NCBI RefSeq assembly: GCF_014596945.1
Contig: NZ_JACVXB010000003.1
Span: 248,001 to 312,000, forward strand
DNA from: Aestuariibaculum sediminum
Lineage (GTDB): Bacteria > Bacteroidota > Bacteroidia > Flavobacteriales > Flavobacteriaceae
DNA length: 64,000 nucleotides
Direction: 5' to 3'
Shown here: positions 43,211 through 53,279 of the stretch, in pieces
Position numbering within the stretch: position 1 is the first letter of the stretch
Layout: each line of letters starts with the position of its first letter
Program-made: the position numbers and the translations under genes
Notes under the pieces: generated by a model
Told to the model about the DNA's origin: nothing
Database searches by the model: none
Seen by the model: only the letters and a program-made list of their open reading frames with translations

Positions 43211-44290
43211 ATGATTTTAAAATCACTTTCATTATTAAATTACAAGAATTTCGAAAGTAAATCCTTCATTTTCAGCGATAAAATAAATTGCATTGTTGGA
43301 AACAATGGCATAGGCAAAACCAATGTGCTCGATGCTATTTATCATTTATCCTTTGGAAAAAGTTATTTTAATCCTGTTGCGACCCAAAATATTAAACACG
43401 GTGAAGACTTTTTTGTGGTTAATGGCGACTATTTGATTCGTGAAAAGACAGAAAAAATAATAGTAAGTTTAAAACGTGGACAAAAAAAAATAATAAAGCG
43501 TAACAATAAAATTTACGATAAATTTAGCGATCATATAGGATTTTTGCCATTGGTAATTATATCACCAGCCGATAGGGATTTAATTATTGAAGGAAGCGAT
43601 ACCAGACGAAAATTTATAGATGGCGTTATTTCGCAAAGTGACAAAACGTATTTAAGCAACCTTATTAATTACAACAAAATACTAGCTCAACGTAATGCCC
43701 TTCTTAAATATTTTGCTTTAAATCATACCTTCAACAAAGAAACACTCAACATTTATAACCTACAACTAAATGATTATGGATCTCAAATATTCGAAAAGCG
43801 TCAAGCATTTTTAGAGGCATTTATTCCCATTTTTAAAGAACGGTATCAAGCCATTAGCAATGGACATGAATCAGTTGAACTACAATACCAAAGTGGATTA
43901 TTTGAAGATGACCTAACCACATTACTAAACAAAAACGTTAATAAAGACAAGGCCTTACAATACACAAGCGTAGGCATCCATAAAGATGACTTAAATTTTA
44001 ATATTGAAAGCCATCCCATTAAAAAATTTGGAAGCCAAGGACAGCAAAAATCATTTTTAATAGCTTTAAAGCTAGCTCAATTTGATTTTATAAAAGCACA
44101 AAGTGGCGTGACTCCTATATTATTATTAGATGATATTTTTGATAAATTGGATGAAAATCGGGTAACACAAATAATAAAACTCGTAGATGATGAAAACTTC
44201 GGACAAATATTTATTAGCGATACCCACGCCGAACGCACCGAAAAAGCAGTTAAGCAGGCCCATCAATCGTATGAAATATTCAATCTTTAA
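43211..44290 (+). CDS. recF: DNA replication and repair protein RecF
   Basis: An SMC-like ATPase that loads RecA at gaps. The 359-residue protein has a Walker A ([24 protein letters not shown]), the RecF-specific '[21 protein letters not shown]', a signature '[19 protein letters not shown]' and a Walker B '[16 protein letters not shown]'. Complete. It opens a rightward series with a DUF721 gene and cold-shock genes. Confidence 0.95.
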   Translation: MILKSLSLLNYKNFESKSFIFSDKINCIVGNNGIGKTNVLDAIYHLSFGKSYFNPVATQNIKHGEDFFVVNGDYLIREKTEKIIVSLKRGQKKIIKRNNKIYDKFSDHIGFLPLVIISPADRDLIIEGSDTRRKFIDGVISQSDKTYLSNLINYNKILAQRNALLKYFALNHTFNKETLNIYNLQLNDYGSQIFEKRQAFLEAFIPIFKERYQAISNGHESVELQYQSGLFEDDLTTLLNKNVNKDKALQYTSVGIHKDDLNFNIESHPIKKFGSQGQQKSFLIALKLAQFDFIKAQSGVTPILLLDDIFDKLDENRVTQIIKLVDDENFGQIFISDTHAERTEKAVKQAHQSYEIFNL

Positions 44291-44362
44291 AGTCGGTTAG
44301 TCATTTTACAGAAGACTAATCTATTTATTAATAGTAGTAAACACACCGCTGTTGAAAAGTAA

Positions 44363-44395
44363 TTTGAGTTTACATAACAAAACATAGTACCTTTG
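44363..44395 (+). promoter_or_regulatory. Promoter of the DUF721 gene
   Basis: A TTTG at 44363-44366 and a TACCTTTG at 44388-44395, with 21 bp between, match the Bacteroidetes -33/-7 pattern. The -7 element ends 19 bp before the ATG. Confidence 0.65.
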
Positions 44396-44414
44396 CCTCA
44401 AGACTCAAAACATT

Positions 44415-44711
44415 ATGGCCAAACGCAACAACGAACATATTAGTATTTCTGACGCTCTTAAAGAATTTGTTGAAACTAACAAGTTAGAAAAAGGCCTGGA
44501 TAAAGTTAATGTAGCCGACGCCTGGGCTGAGCTAATGGGAAATGGCGTAAACAACTATACGCGTTCTGTTAATCTAGAGCGAGATACCCTTTATGTACAA
44601 TTAAATTCAAGTGTTTTACGTGAAGAACTTAGTTATGGTAAAGAAAAAATAATTACCATGATTAATGAAACCTTAGGTAAAAACGTAGTAAAGAAACTAA
44701 TTTTAAGGTAA
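44415..44711 (+). CDS. DUF721 (DciA-like) protein
   Basis: A 98-residue protein with the DUF721 pattern 'ISISDALKEFVETNKLEKGLDKVNVADAWAELMGNGVNNYTRSVNL...LYVQLNSSVLREELSYGKEKIITMINE'. The family includes the DciA helicase-loading operators of bacteria lacking DnaC. Its position after recF agrees with a link to replication. Complete, and with its own promoter. Confidence 0.82.
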   Translation: MAKRNNEHISISDALKEFVETNKLEKGLDKVNVADAWAELMGNGVNNYTRSVNLERDTLYVQLNSSVLREELSYGKEKIITMINETLGKNVVKKLILR

Positions 44712-44899
44712 TCGTCTAAAACAGTTTTTGTACTAGCAAGACTAAAGTAATTACAACAAACAAGTGGGTTAGTTGTGTATGTTAATTAACAGCATTCTAA
44801 TGCCCCCTTCGCTTTAAGCTTAATGACTCTTATTTCTTTAATATTAGAAAGAAATAAAATAAAAGTCTCCAATTTCTAACAACCTGTACTTATTTAACC

Positions 44900-44907
44900 T
44901 ACCTTTG
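44900..44907 (+). promoter_or_regulatory. Promoter -7 element of the first cold-shock gene
   Basis: TACCTTTG matches TAnnTTTG and lies 29 bp before the ATG. There is no clear -33 TTG at regular spacing. Confidence 0.5.
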
Positions 44908-44936
44908 ACCTTTAAAATTTTTTATACACAAATACA

Positions 44937-45128
44937 ATGAGTAAAGGTACAGTAAAATTCTTCAACGACTCTAAAGGTTTTGGATTCATCGTTGAAGATG
45001 ACAACAACAAAGAACATTTCGTACACATTTCTGGACTAGTCGATGAAATTCGTGAAGGTGATGTAGTTGAATTCGATCTACAAGAAGGTAGAAAAGGATT
45101 AAACGCCGTAAACGTAAAAGTAATCTAA
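44937..45128 (+). CDS. Cold-shock protein, CspA family
   Basis: A 63-residue single cold-shock domain with RNP1 (KGFGFI) and RNP2 (HFVHIS), which bind single-stranded RNA or DNA and melt RNA structures. It is 52/63 identical to the next gene's product. Each has its own upstream region and terminator, so they are separate transcripts. Confidence 0.95.
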   Translation: MSKGTVKFFNDSKGFGFIVEDDNNKEHFVHISGLVDEIREGDVVEFDLQEGRKGLNAVNVKVI

Positions 45129-45152
45129 TACATATACTTTAACAATTACATG

Positions 45153-45186
45153 AAAAAGGCTATCGAAAATTATCGATAGCCTTTTT
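45153..45186 (+). terminator. Terminator of the first cold-shock gene
   Basis: A perfect 14-bp stem (AAAAAGGCTATCGA) with a 6-nt loop and a T7 tail, 25 bp after the stop codon. Confidence 0.9.
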
Positions 45187-45283
45187 TTGTGCCAAAAATT
45201 TTATTAAAAATATTCGATAAAATACATTTAGGTACTGATTTTTTACTGTACATTTATAATATTAATAACAAACAATTTCAATT

Positions 45284-45475
45284 ATGAGTACAGGAACAGT
45301 AAAATTCTTCAACGATTCAAAAGGATTTGGATTTATTATCGAAGAAGGTTCAAAAAAAGAACATTTTGTTCACATTTCAGGATTAGTAGACGAGATTCGC
45401 GAAGGTGATGAAGTTGAATTCGAACTGAAAGAAGGTAAAAAAGGATTAAACGCAGTAAATGTAAGAGTAATTTAA
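45284..45475 (+). CDS. Cold-shock protein, CspA family, second copy
   Basis: A 63-residue paralogue of the preceding gene with the same RNP motifs. Differences cluster in the 20-24 loop (IEEGSKK against VEDDNNK) and in charged surface positions. It has a TACATTTA-like element about 35 bp upstream and a terminator after it. Probably a recent tandem duplication with separate regulation. Confidence 0.95.
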   Translation: MSTGTVKFFNDSKGFGFIIEEGSKKEHFVHISGLVDEIREGDEVEFELKEGKKGLNAVNVRVI

Positions 45476-45505
45476 TATATACTATTTAATTTTTTTAAGA
45501 CAAAA

Positions 45506-45529
45506 AAAATCCCGCTGCCGCGGGATTTT
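45506..45529. terminator. Bidirectional terminator between csp and ndk
   Basis: A perfect 10-bp stem (AAAATCCCGC and its complement) with a TGCC loop, flanked by A and T runs. It serves the convergent cold-shock and ndk genes. Confidence 0.85.
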
Positions 45530-45554
45530 CTGTTTTTATATAGTCTAGCTATGA

Positions 45555-45974
45555 TTAAAACTGTTCTCTTCCAGCAAAATGGAAAGCACTTTCAATAGCA
45601 GCATTCTCATCACTATCACTACCGTGAACTGCATTTTCTCCTATAGAAGCAGCGTATAATTTACGAATAGTACCTTCGGCTGCGTCAGCTGGATTTGTTG
45701 CTCCAATTAACGTTCTGAAATCCTCAACCGCGTTTTCCTTTTCTAAAACAGCAGCTACTATTGGTCCGCGAGTCATATACTCAACTAACTCACCAAAAAA
45801 TGGACGCTCACTGTGAATCGCATAAAATGCTTCAGCATCAGCTTTCGTCATTTGCGTTAATTTCATTGCTACAATTCTAAATCCTGAAGCTGAAATTTTT
45901 TCTAGTATTGCGCCAATGTGTCCTTTTTCAACTGCATCTGGCTTTAGCATTGTAAATGTTCTATTTGTTGCCAT
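45555..45974 (-). CDS. ndk: Nucleoside diphosphate kinase
   Basis: Transfers the gamma phosphate between nucleoside triphosphates and diphosphates. The 139-residue enzyme has the opening '[22 protein letters not shown]' and the phosphohistidine motif '[20 protein letters not shown]'. Length is typical. Single-gene transcript. Confidence 0.96.
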   Translation of the reverse strand: MATNRTFTMLKPDAVEKGHIGAILEKISASGFRIVAMKLTQMTKADAEAFYAIHSERPFFGELVEYMTRGPIVAAVLEKENAVEDFRTLIGATNPADAAEGTIRKLYAASIGENAVHGSDSDENAAIESAFHFAGREQF

Positions 45975-46149
45975 TTTTAAATTTTAATGTTATTCTCGAT
46001 TTTTTATTACCGTAATCCATTATTAATCCAGTAGTTACTTTTATTAACACAGCGAACGATAATAGTCTTTTAATTTTGCTGCAAAAGTACGCTATTTATC
46101 CTTAAAAACAAGCCTATCTAATTTTAAAAAAATTGTATCTTCGTCTCCT

Positions 46150-47169
46150 ATGAAAAAGCAAGACATTACAGACCTAAAACTATTATTATCTACTGAAAAA
46201 AAGATAGTTATTGTTCCACATAAAAACCCCGATGGCGACGCCATTGGATCAAGCTTAGGTCTTTACCATTTTTTAATTAAAAATAAGCATCAGGTCAATA
46301 TCATTGTTCCCAACGATTACCCACATTTTTTAAAATGGATGCCAGGTGAAAACTCTATTCTTAAATACGACGCGCAAACCGAAATATCTCAATCCTTAAT
46401 TAGTGATGCCGATATTATTTTTACACTAGATTTTAATGCTTTAAGTAGAAGCGGCCAAATGGAAACAGCGCTAAGCGAAAGCAAGGCTATTAAAATCATG
46501 ATCGATCATCATCAAGCACCAGATGATTACGCAAAATACACCTACAGTGATGTAAGCATGAGTTCTACCTGTGAAATGGTATATAATTTTATTATTATGC
46601 TGAATCAAGAATCCTATATAGATGCCAATATTGCATCGTGTATTTACACAGGTATCATGACCGATACCGGATCGTTTAGGTTTTCTTGTACAACCAGCCA
46701 GACACACAGGGTGGTGGCAGATTTAATAGATAAGGGCGCCCAAAATGCCCAAATACACAATAATGTTTACGACACCAATAGTTTTGAACGCCTCCAATTA
46801 TTAGGTTGCGCTTTAAGCAATTTAAAAGTTTTCCCAGAGCATAGAGCAGCATTTATCACTCTTTCACAAGAAGAATTAAATAAATTCAACTATAAAAAAG
46901 GAGATACCGAAGGCATTGTTAATTACGGTCTTTCATTAAATAATATTGTTTTGGCTGCTATTTTTATTGAAGACAAACAGGAAGGCATAATAAAAATTTC
47001 ATTACGTTCTAAAGGTCATTTTTCGGTAAATGAAATGTCGAGAGCACATTTTAACGGTGGCGGACATATAAATGCCGCAGGGGGCCGCAGTGAGTTAACA
47101 TTAAAAGATACCGTTGAAAAATTTATTAGTATATTGCCTAGTTATAATAAAGCCCTAAACAATGAATAA
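46150..47169 (+). CDS. nrnA: DHH-family nanoRNase/pAp phosphatase
   Basis: A 339-residue DHH/DHHA1 phosphoesterase that degrades short RNAs and 3'-phosphoadenosine 5'-phosphate. Motifs are KIVIVPHKNPDGDAIGSSLGL (motif I), DFNALSRSGQM, the DHH motif IDHHQAPDDYAKY, TGIMTDTGSF and the DHHA1 glycine-rich 'HFNGGGHINAAGGR'. Its last codons overlap the gldI start (ATGAATAA), linking it to gldI, a common arrangement in flavobacteria. Confidence 0.93.
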   Translation: MKKQDITDLKLLLSTEKKIVIVPHKNPDGDAIGSSLGLYHFLIKNKHQVNIIVPNDYPHFLKWMPGENSILKYDAQTEISQSLISDADIIFTLDFNALSRSGQMETALSESKAIKIMIDHHQAPDDYAKYTYSDVSMSSTCEMVYNFIIMLNQESYIDANIASCIYTGIMTDTGSFRFSCTTSQTHRVVADLIDKGAQNAQIHNNVYDTNSFERLQLLGCALSNLKVFPEHRAAFITLSQEELNKFNYKKGDTEGIVNYGLSLNNIVLAAIFIEDKQEGIIKISLRSKGHFSVNEMSRAHFNGGGHINAAGGRSELTLKDTVEKFISILPSYNKALNNE

Positions 47170-47704
47170 ATTTTTAACTCTAGCATTACTATTGCTTACG
47201 CTTGCTTGTAAATCGCCAGACGCTAGACGCCCTATTTCTGTTAAATCTGGTTCATTCATTGACGCTTCTGTGGAGCGGAATAAAAAATTAAACGCTAAAG
47301 AACAAGCACTTATAGAAAGTTTCATGAACCAAAAACATGAAAACGAATACATCGCTTCCGAAAGTGGTTTTTGGTATTTTTACAATACTAAAGTAGAAAT
47401 CGATTCTTTACAATCGCCTGTGTTTGGAGATATTGTAAATTACAATTATGATGTAAAAACCTTAAATGGTCAAACTATATATTCTACTGAAGAATTAAAA
47501 ACACGCACCTATGCCATTGATAAAGAAGAACTTTTTACAGGATTAAGAGAGGGGTTAAAACTAATGAAAACAGGAGAAACTGTAACCTTTTTATTTCCAT
47601 CGCAAAAGGCTTACGGTTACTACGGCGACGAAAATAAAATTGGAACAAACACTCCTATAATGTGTAAAGTAACTTTAAATTCTATTACCAAAACTACTAA
47701 CTAA
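47162..47704 (+). CDS. gldI: Gliding motility-associated FKBP-type peptidyl-prolyl isomerase GldI
   Basis: A 180-residue lipoprotein (LTLACKSP, Cys at about 17). The second half is an FKBP-type isomerase domain ('GDIVNYNYDVKTLNGQTIYST', 'FTGLREGLKLMKTGETVTFLFPSQKAYGYYGDENKIG'). GldI is needed for gliding in Flavobacterium johnsoniae. It overlaps nrnA and precedes another isomerase gene. Confidence 0.9.
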   Translation: MNKFLTLALLLLTLACKSPDARRPISVKSGSFIDASVERNKKLNAKEQALIESFMNQKHENEYIASESGFWYFYNTKVEIDSLQSPVFGDIVNYNYDVKTLNGQTIYSTEELKTRTYAIDKEELFTGLREGLKLMKTGETVTFLFPSQKAYGYYGDENKIGTNTPIMCKVTLNSITKTTN

Positions 47705-47748
47705 ATTAAGCGTCCTAAATCAATTACACTTCAAACGATTATTAGTAT

Positions 47749-48873
47749 ATGAAATCAATTCATTATTCGGTCAAAATTCTTTTAATTGTCATTATAAGTA
47801 ATTTAACTTCTTGTAAAGCACAATATCCAGATCTTGAAGATGGTCTTTATGCTGAATTTGTAACTAGCAAAGGTACTATGGTCGCTAAACTGACCTACGA
47901 TAAAACTCCAGTTACTGTTGCTAACTTTGTATCCCTAGCCGAAGGCACCAACACAATGGTAGACGATGTATATAAAAAGAAAAAGTATTATAACGGAACC
48001 ACCTTTCATCGTGTTATCGATGATTTTATGATTCAAGGAGGCGATCCTCTTGGAAATGGAACTGGTGGCCCCGGGTATAAATTCATGGATGAATTCTCCC
48101 CAGAACTTAAACACGATAAAAAAGGGATACTTTCTATGGCCAACTCTGGCCCAAACACTAATGGAAGTCAATTTTTTATCACTGAAAAACCGACACCTTT
48201 TTTAGATAATAAACACGCTGTTTTTGGTGAATTAGTTTTAGGTTTAGATGTTGAAGACAGTATTTCAAATGTTGAAACAGGTCCACAAGATGCCCCTTTG
48301 GAAAAAGTATATATTAAAGAACTTAATATAATAAGAAAAGGTAAAGAAGCTAAACATTTCGATGCCCCAGACATATTCAATAATCACTTTATTGAAGCCG
48401 AACGAATAGCTAAAGAAAAGGCCGAAAAACAAAACGCTTTATTAAAAAGTACTTTAGCTAAATTTGAAAAACAAAAAGCGCAGGCTACTACCCTGCCTTC
48501 AGGTTTAAAGTATTTCGTAAGCCATAAAGGCGACGGTGAAAAATTACCAACCACAGCGACCATATTAACCGACTATAGTTTATATCTGGAAGATGGTAAA
48601 TTATTTGACACAAGCAAACAAGAAGTAGCTGAAACTCACGATAAAATTGTTCCAGGGAAACGAGATGCTGGCATGTATCGCCCAATTGAAGCTCAAATTA
48701 GTCCCGATGCACAAATGATTCCAGGATTTAAAGAAGGATTACAACAATTGCACGTTGGCGATAAAGCAACTATTTTTATACCCTATCACTTAGGCTATGG
48801 AGAAACCGGACATCGCGGCATTCCGCCAAGGGCGAATTTAATTTTTGAAGTTGAGATACTTGAAGCGCAATAA
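47749..48873 (+). CDS. Cyclophilin-FKBP fusion (dual-family immunophilin), lipoprotein
   Basis: A 374-residue exported protein joining two unrelated proline isomerase folds. A lipobox-like leader (NLTSCKAQ) is followed by a cyclophilin domain (about 30-190; '[33 protein letters not shown]', '[15 protein letters not shown]'), a helical linker (about 200-240) and an FKBP domain (about 245-374; '[11 protein letters not shown]', '[30 protein letters not shown]'). Such cyclophilin-FKBP proteins have been described from Flavobacterium. It lies directly after gldI, so envelope protein folding is the likely role. Confidence 0.93.
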   Translation: MKSIHYSVKILLIVIISNLTSCKAQYPDLEDGLYAEFVTSKGTMVAKLTYDKTPVTVANFVSLAEGTNTMVDDVYKKKKYYNGTTFHRVIDDFMIQGGDPLGNGTGGPGYKFMDEFSPELKHDKKGILSMANSGPNTNGSQFFITEKPTPFLDNKHAVFGELVLGLDVEDSISNVETGPQDAPLEKVYIKELNIIRKGKEAKHFDAPDIFNNHFIEAERIAKEKAEKQNALLKSTLAKFEKQKAQATTLPSGLKYFVSHKGDGEKLPTTATILTDYSLYLEDGKLFDTSKQEVAETHDKIVPGKRDAGMYRPIEAQISPDAQMIPGFKEGLQQLHVGDKATIFIPYHLGYGETGHRGIPPRANLIFEVEILEAQ

Positions 48874-48903
48874 AAACAATACACATTAAGAAAAACAGAA
48901 CTT

Positions 48904-49833
48904 ATGTACTTATTAAAATTTGATTGGAATCCTGTAACCGGTATTGATATCATTGGAAATTTTAAACTTCATTTTTACAGCTTAATGTGGGTAACAGCAT
49001 TTGTTATTGGCTGGTTTTTAATGAAACGTATTTTTACCAAAGAAAAAGTATCACTAGACTATTTAGACCCATTATTCATTTATACCGTTTTAGCTACCAT
49101 GATTGGTGCTCGCTTAGGTCATGTTCTATTCTATCAATCTGAATTAATTTCTGAAGATTTTTTTAGCATATTTCTTCCTTTTCGATTTAAAGGAGGTATT
49201 GAATTTACAGGCTTTCAAGGGTTAGCAAGCCATGGTGCTGCCATAGGCATTATTGTTGGCATGTACTTATATCGCAAAAAATACAAGTACAAATCGCTCT
49301 TATGGATACTTGATCGTGTTGTAATATCAGTAGCTTCTGGTGCTGTATTTATTAGAATTGGAAACTTTATTAACTCTGAAATTATTGGAAAAGTAACTGA
49401 TTCTGCTTTTGGAGTTCGTTTCATTCAAGATCAATATTACAAAAGCCAGATTACCCAACTAACCGGAATTAAAGATGTGCAGGAAGCCTATAATGCTGTT
49501 ACCAGCAATCCGCAGTTTCAAAATTTATTAGACGCTGTGCCATACAGACACCCGGCTCAATTATACGAATCGTTCTGTTACGTTTTTGTATTTTTAATTT
49601 TGTGGTTTTTCTACTCTAAAACCACCAAGAAAGATCAAACTGGGTTTTTATTCGGCTTATTCTTAATCCTATTATGGACAATCCGTTTCTTTGTCGAGTT
49701 TGTAAAAGAACCTCAAGGTGATGAATATATTAATTGGTTTGGGTTAAACACTGGGCAATGGCTAAGTATTCCTTTTATTTTAATTGGGCTATATTTTATG
49801 TTTGTATACAAACCTAAACAATCTGTAAATTAG
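48904..49833 (+). CDS. lgt: Prolipoprotein diacylglyceryl transferase
   Basis: Adds diacylglycerol to the lipobox Cys of prelipoproteins at the inner membrane. The 309-residue, seven-helix protein has the conserved 'LATMIGARLGHVLFYQ', 'GFQGLASHGAAIGIIVGMYLY', 'RIGNFINSEIIG' and 'RHPAQLYES' segments. Complete. The next gene starts 1 bp later. Confidence 0.95.
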   Translation: MYLLKFDWNPVTGIDIIGNFKLHFYSLMWVTAFVIGWFLMKRIFTKEKVSLDYLDPLFIYTVLATMIGARLGHVLFYQSELISEDFFSIFLPFRFKGGIEFTGFQGLASHGAAIGIIVGMYLYRKKYKYKSLLWILDRVVISVASGAVFIRIGNFINSEIIGKVTDSAFGVRFIQDQYYKSQITQLTGIKDVQEAYNAVTSNPQFQNLLDAVPYRHPAQLYESFCYVFVFLILWFFYSKTTKKDQTGFLFGLFLILLWTIRFFVEFVKEPQGDEYINWFGLNTGQWLSIPFILIGLYFMFVYKPKQSVN

Positions 49834-49834
49834 T

Positions 49835-50326
49835 ATGATTACTAAGGTGTTTAAACTTTCATATGGTGTCTTTGTTTTAATCTTTTGTTGTGCCTTTGTT
49901 AGCTGTAAATCGGATTATAAAAAAGAAGTAAAACAAACCGAAATTAAATTTACAAAAGAAGGGGAACTTACCATTTTTAAAGGCGATTCCACAAAAGTAA
50001 ATTTAGATATTGAAATCGCTGATACGGAATACGACACTCAAACAGGCTTAATGTACAGAAATAGCATGGCTCCAAATCAAGGGATGCTCTTTATTTTTGA
50101 GGATGTTTCTGAACGGTTTTTCTATATGAAGAATACCAGAATACCCTTAGATATTATTTATATCGATGACCAAATGAAAATTGTTAGTTTTCAAAAACAA
50201 GCACAACCTTTTAATGAAAACTCATTACCTTCAAATGCCCCTGCCAAATATGTGTTAGAAATTAACGCAGGGCTATCAGACCAATGGCAACTAGCGGTTA
50301 ATGATAGTATTTCGTTTGAAAGGTAA
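49835..50326 (+). CDS. DUF192 family lipoprotein
   Basis: A 163-residue lipoprotein (leader ending AFVSC) with a DUF192 domain: 'ADTEYDTQTGLMYRNSMAPNQGMLFIFEDVSERFFYMKNTRIPLDIIYID' and 'APAKYVLEINAGLSDQWQL'. DUF192 has a beta fold of unknown function and is widespread next to membrane-protein genes. It is coupled to lgt and converges on a TonB receptor gene. Confidence 0.88.
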   Translation: MITKVFKLSYGVFVLIFCCAFVSCKSDYKKEVKQTEIKFTKEGELTIFKGDSTKVNLDIEIADTEYDTQTGLMYRNSMAPNQGMLFIFEDVSERFFYMKNTRIPLDIIYIDDQMKIVSFQKQAQPFNENSLPSNAPAKYVLEINAGLSDQWQLAVNDSISFER

Positions 50327-50374
50327 CAAAATTTCGCGTCTTTCATAGACCACTCAGTTTTGCTGACTTTTCTA

Positions 50375-52750
50375 TTAATATCGCCTTCCCCCAGAATATT
50401 CCATAGCCTCGCCTTTTCCAAAACCATAGCTAAAGCCAAAGGTTATAAAGCGTCCCCTATTTCTATAACTATAAGCTAAAAACGTATCTTGGGTTGTATA
50501 GCTCTCATTAATTCTTGAAGCAAACACGTCTCTAACACTCATATTTAATACCCCCTTACCATTTAATATTTTTTTTCGCAATCCTAAATCCAGAAAAGCA
50601 ATATCACTTACCTCACTTTGTACTGTTCTATATTCTGATTCATAATTACCTGTAGCCTCAAAATCTATTTGAGCTGGTAACTTAAATTTAGCCAGAAGTT
50701 TTGAAGACCATTGGTCGCCTTTAAAATCGAATACTTGCGATTCAAAACTACCATCACGATTAAAACTGTTAAAATTAAAATCCGCATTAAGCGTTAACCA
50801 GTTGCTCGGACTATATTTTGTATTAAATTCAATACCATACGTTCTATTTACCCCGATATTTTCTGGTCGGGTTATATTAACATTTTCCTGAGAAGTTGTA
50901 ATTCTTTCAATTACATCGGTAGTGTAACGATGATATACCCCAAAATTAAGAGATGTTCTACCAATATCGAAAATGCTTGTGATTTCATAGGAATTTGTAA
51001 ACTCAGGCAATAAATTTGGATTACCTTGGCGAATGCTAAAGCTATTTCTAATATTAAAAAACGGATTTAAATCCCACAATCTTGGGCGGTAAATTCGCTT
51101 AGAATAGCCCGCTTGCAAAGAAATCATTTCCGAGAATTTGTAGGACGTATGAATACTGGGAAACAGGTTTGAATAATTCTGATTATTTGCTTCATTGGTA
51201 TTCGTTAGCAAAGTTTGTAAATTAGTATGTTCTAATCGCATTCCTGCTTTAACACCCCACCTTTCTCCTTCATATGCTCCTGTAGCATAAACACCTAATA
51301 CCTTTTGGTCGTAATTAAAAATATTGGTTAGTCCCTCATCAACTTCAAATGCATTATTTACTAAATTTTCAACCTGATAGTCGTTGCTTACATCGTTTAA
51401 AACATATTGCGCTCCAGTTTCCATGGTCCATTGCTCTGAAAACGGTTTGGTATAATCCAATTTAAACGTATAAGTATATTCGCTAAAATCAGACTGGGTA
51501 CGTTGTACGGCATCGTTATCATCTCCTGCAACCGTGACATCGTTGAATAAAGACGATAAGTCTTTAGCAAAAGAGCTTCCCAATGCACTAAACAATAAAT
51601 CATGATCTTCATGATCTTCATAATCTTTCTGGTATTGCAATTCGTATTGCCACTTTGGATTGGTCGCTTCAGTCACTTCTGTACGCTCCCATTCCGATGT
51701 TAAATTTTCATTTTCATCGTATAACTTAAATCGGTTTGATGATGGTTGATCTTCTATTTCGTAGGCAAAATTTCCCGAAAGCGTGATAACGTTGTTTGGG
51801 TTGATATAATAATCGGTTCCCAAGATAATGTTATAAAATTTTTCATTTCGGTACTCTTCACCAATATTATAAAGCTCAGTATTATTAATTAAATCGGTAT
51901 TAATATTTTCATTATCGGTAGGAATACTTCGTCGGCCAAGGCCCAATTGTGTAAAAAGATTAAATTTTTCAGAACGTCTATTTAAACTTAAACCTACGCT
52001 ATGGTTATCGGGAATTCCTGTATTTAAACTCACCGAACCATTTAAGCCTTTACGCTCTTCTTTTTTAATAATAATATTTATGATTCCAGATGTTCCTTCA
52101 GCATCATACTTAGCTGATGGATTGGTGATAACTTCAATGCTTTCAATCATATCGGCTGTTATACTCCCTAAGGCACCTCCATCGTCTGCTAAAATAGACG
52201 GCTTACCATTTATTAAAACCTGCACACCACTACTTCCTCTTAAACTAATAACACCTTCAATATTCACATTTACAGAAGGCACATTATTTAAAACTTCTAA
52301 GGCACTTGCTCCAGTACTGGCAATATCTCTACCTACATTAAAAACACGTTTATCCAGCTTAAATTCTGTTCTGGATGTTTCAGCCTGAACTACAACTTCA
52401 TCGAGTTGAGAGGCATCTTCTTCAAGAGCTATTGTACCAAGATTTATGGTGTTATTATTTAGGTTAAACTGATTAAATGTTTTTGTTATAAAACCTATGA
52501 AACTGATTTCGATATAAAAATTTGAAGCCTTTGTATTCATAACAAAAGTACCATCATCTGCAGTAGTTGTACCTGTTAAAGCTTTTTTTGTTTCACTATC
52601 GGCAACTACAACAGTAGCATAAGGTAATGGCTCTTTACTAGATTGATCGATGACAAGACCTTTAATTTTAATGGTTTGAGAAACGCCTTCTAAACTCGTA
52701 AAAAATACAATTGCAAATAAAATATAGCTTAATACTTTGTTATAAATCAT
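50375..52750 (-). CDS. TonB-dependent receptor, OMP_b-brl type
   Basis: A 791-residue outer-membrane receptor. A signal peptide is followed by a carboxypeptidase-regulatory-like domain (about 28-115, IKGLVIDQSSKEPLPYATVVV), a plug (about 120-230, ALEVLNNVPSVNVNIEGVISLRGSSGVQVLINGKPS) and a barrel of the 'outer membrane protein beta-barrel' type, which lacks the classical C-terminal aromatic. Receptors of this subclass are abundant in Bacteroidetes, and the ligand is rarely known. Nothing in the neighbourhood names a substrate. Confidence 0.87.
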   Translation of the reverse strand: MIYNKVLSYILFAIVFFTSLEGVSQTIKIKGLVIDQSSKEPLPYATVVVADSETKKALTGTTTADDGTFVMNTKASNFYIEISFIGFITKTFNQFNLNNNTINLGTIALEEDASQLDEVVVQAETSRTEFKLDKRVFNVGRDIASTGASALEVLNNVPSVNVNIEGVISLRGSSGVQVLINGKPSILADDGGALGSITADMIESIEVITNPSAKYDAEGTSGIINIIIKKEERKGLNGSVSLNTGIPDNHSVGLSLNRRSEKFNLFTQLGLGRRSIPTDNENINTDLINNTELYNIGEEYRNEKFYNIILGTDYYINPNNVITLSGNFAYEIEDQPSSNRFKLYDENENLTSEWERTEVTEATNPKWQYELQYQKDYEDHEDHDLLFSALGSSFAKDLSSLFNDVTVAGDDNDAVQRTQSDFSEYTYTFKLDYTKPFSEQWTMETGAQYVLNDVSNDYQVENLVNNAFEVDEGLTNIFNYDQKVLGVYATGAYEGERWGVKAGMRLEHTNLQTLLTNTNEANNQNYSNLFPSIHTSYKFSEMISLQAGYSKRIYRPRLWDLNPFFNIRNSFSIRQGNPNLLPEFTNSYEITSIFDIGRTSLNFGVYHRYTTDVIERITTSQENVNITRPENIGVNRTYGIEFNTKYSPSNWLTLNADFNFNSFNRDGSFESQVFDFKGDQWSSKLLAKFKLPAQIDFEATGNYESEYRTVQSEVSDIAFLDLGLRKKILNGKGVLNMSVRDVFASRINESYTTQDTFLAYSYRNRGRFITFGFSYGFGKGEAMEYSGGRRY

Positions 52751-52820
52751 TTTTGAAATTTAAAAAAGCAAAGATGGCTAATTTTAATGAAAAGCACGAA
52801 CATTTTAACGTATCGTGGTG

Positions 52821-53273
52821 TTACTTATTATAAGTATATAAACGTTCTACTTGAGAATTGTGATGCAAAGATTTCATGTAACGAAAGTGATTTTTAACAT
52901 AAAAATTGTGCAAGCCAATATCTTCTATCGTCAACCAAAATTTCCCTTGCGGAAACCTTAATTTTAATTCAGTTAACCAGATAGACCCGAGGTTTTGTCC
53001 GCGTTTGGCTTCTATCACGTAAATAAACCCCAGATATGCGAATCCCTGTTCAAACCAAAAATCAGCTTCGTTTTGTGCATATAGCATGTCTGGAGTGCAT
53101 TTTGTAAACATTAAACCACCTGCAACAATTTGTTTGTTTTCTTCTAAGACAAAACATAAAGTGGAACTTTTATAATCTTGCCAAAAGGGGCAAATCTGTT
53201 CCTGCCAATCTAACGGAAGTATTGCAAAAAACAGTTCAGCTTCAAGACATTGATAAAATTTCATGTGATACAT
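52821..53273 (-). CDS. GNAT-family N-acetyltransferase
   Basis: A protein of about 150 residues (three fewer if the second Met, MKFYQCLEAEL, is used). It has the GNAT acetyl-CoA binding segment 'AYLGFIYVIEAKRGQNLGSIWLTELKLRF' and the closing 'LHNFYVKNHFRYMKSLHH'. The acceptor substrate is unknown. It follows the PurD-like ATP-grasp gene by 6 bp and is surely co-transcribed, which suggests that the two act on the same molecule. Confidence 0.78.
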   Translation of the reverse strand: MYHMKFYQCLEAELFFAILPLDWQEQICPFWQDYKSSTLCFVLEENKQIVAGGLMFTKCTPDMLYAQNEADFWFEQGFAYLGFIYVIEAKRGQNLGSIWLTELKLRFPQGKFWLTIEDIGLHNFYVKNHFRYMKSLHHNSQVERLYTYNK

Positions 53274-53279
53274 TTTATA

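Noticed and set aside
44937-45475. A repeat element covering both cold-shock genes
   Set aside because: The similarity is limited to the two coding regions. The flanks and terminators differ, so it is a gene duplication.
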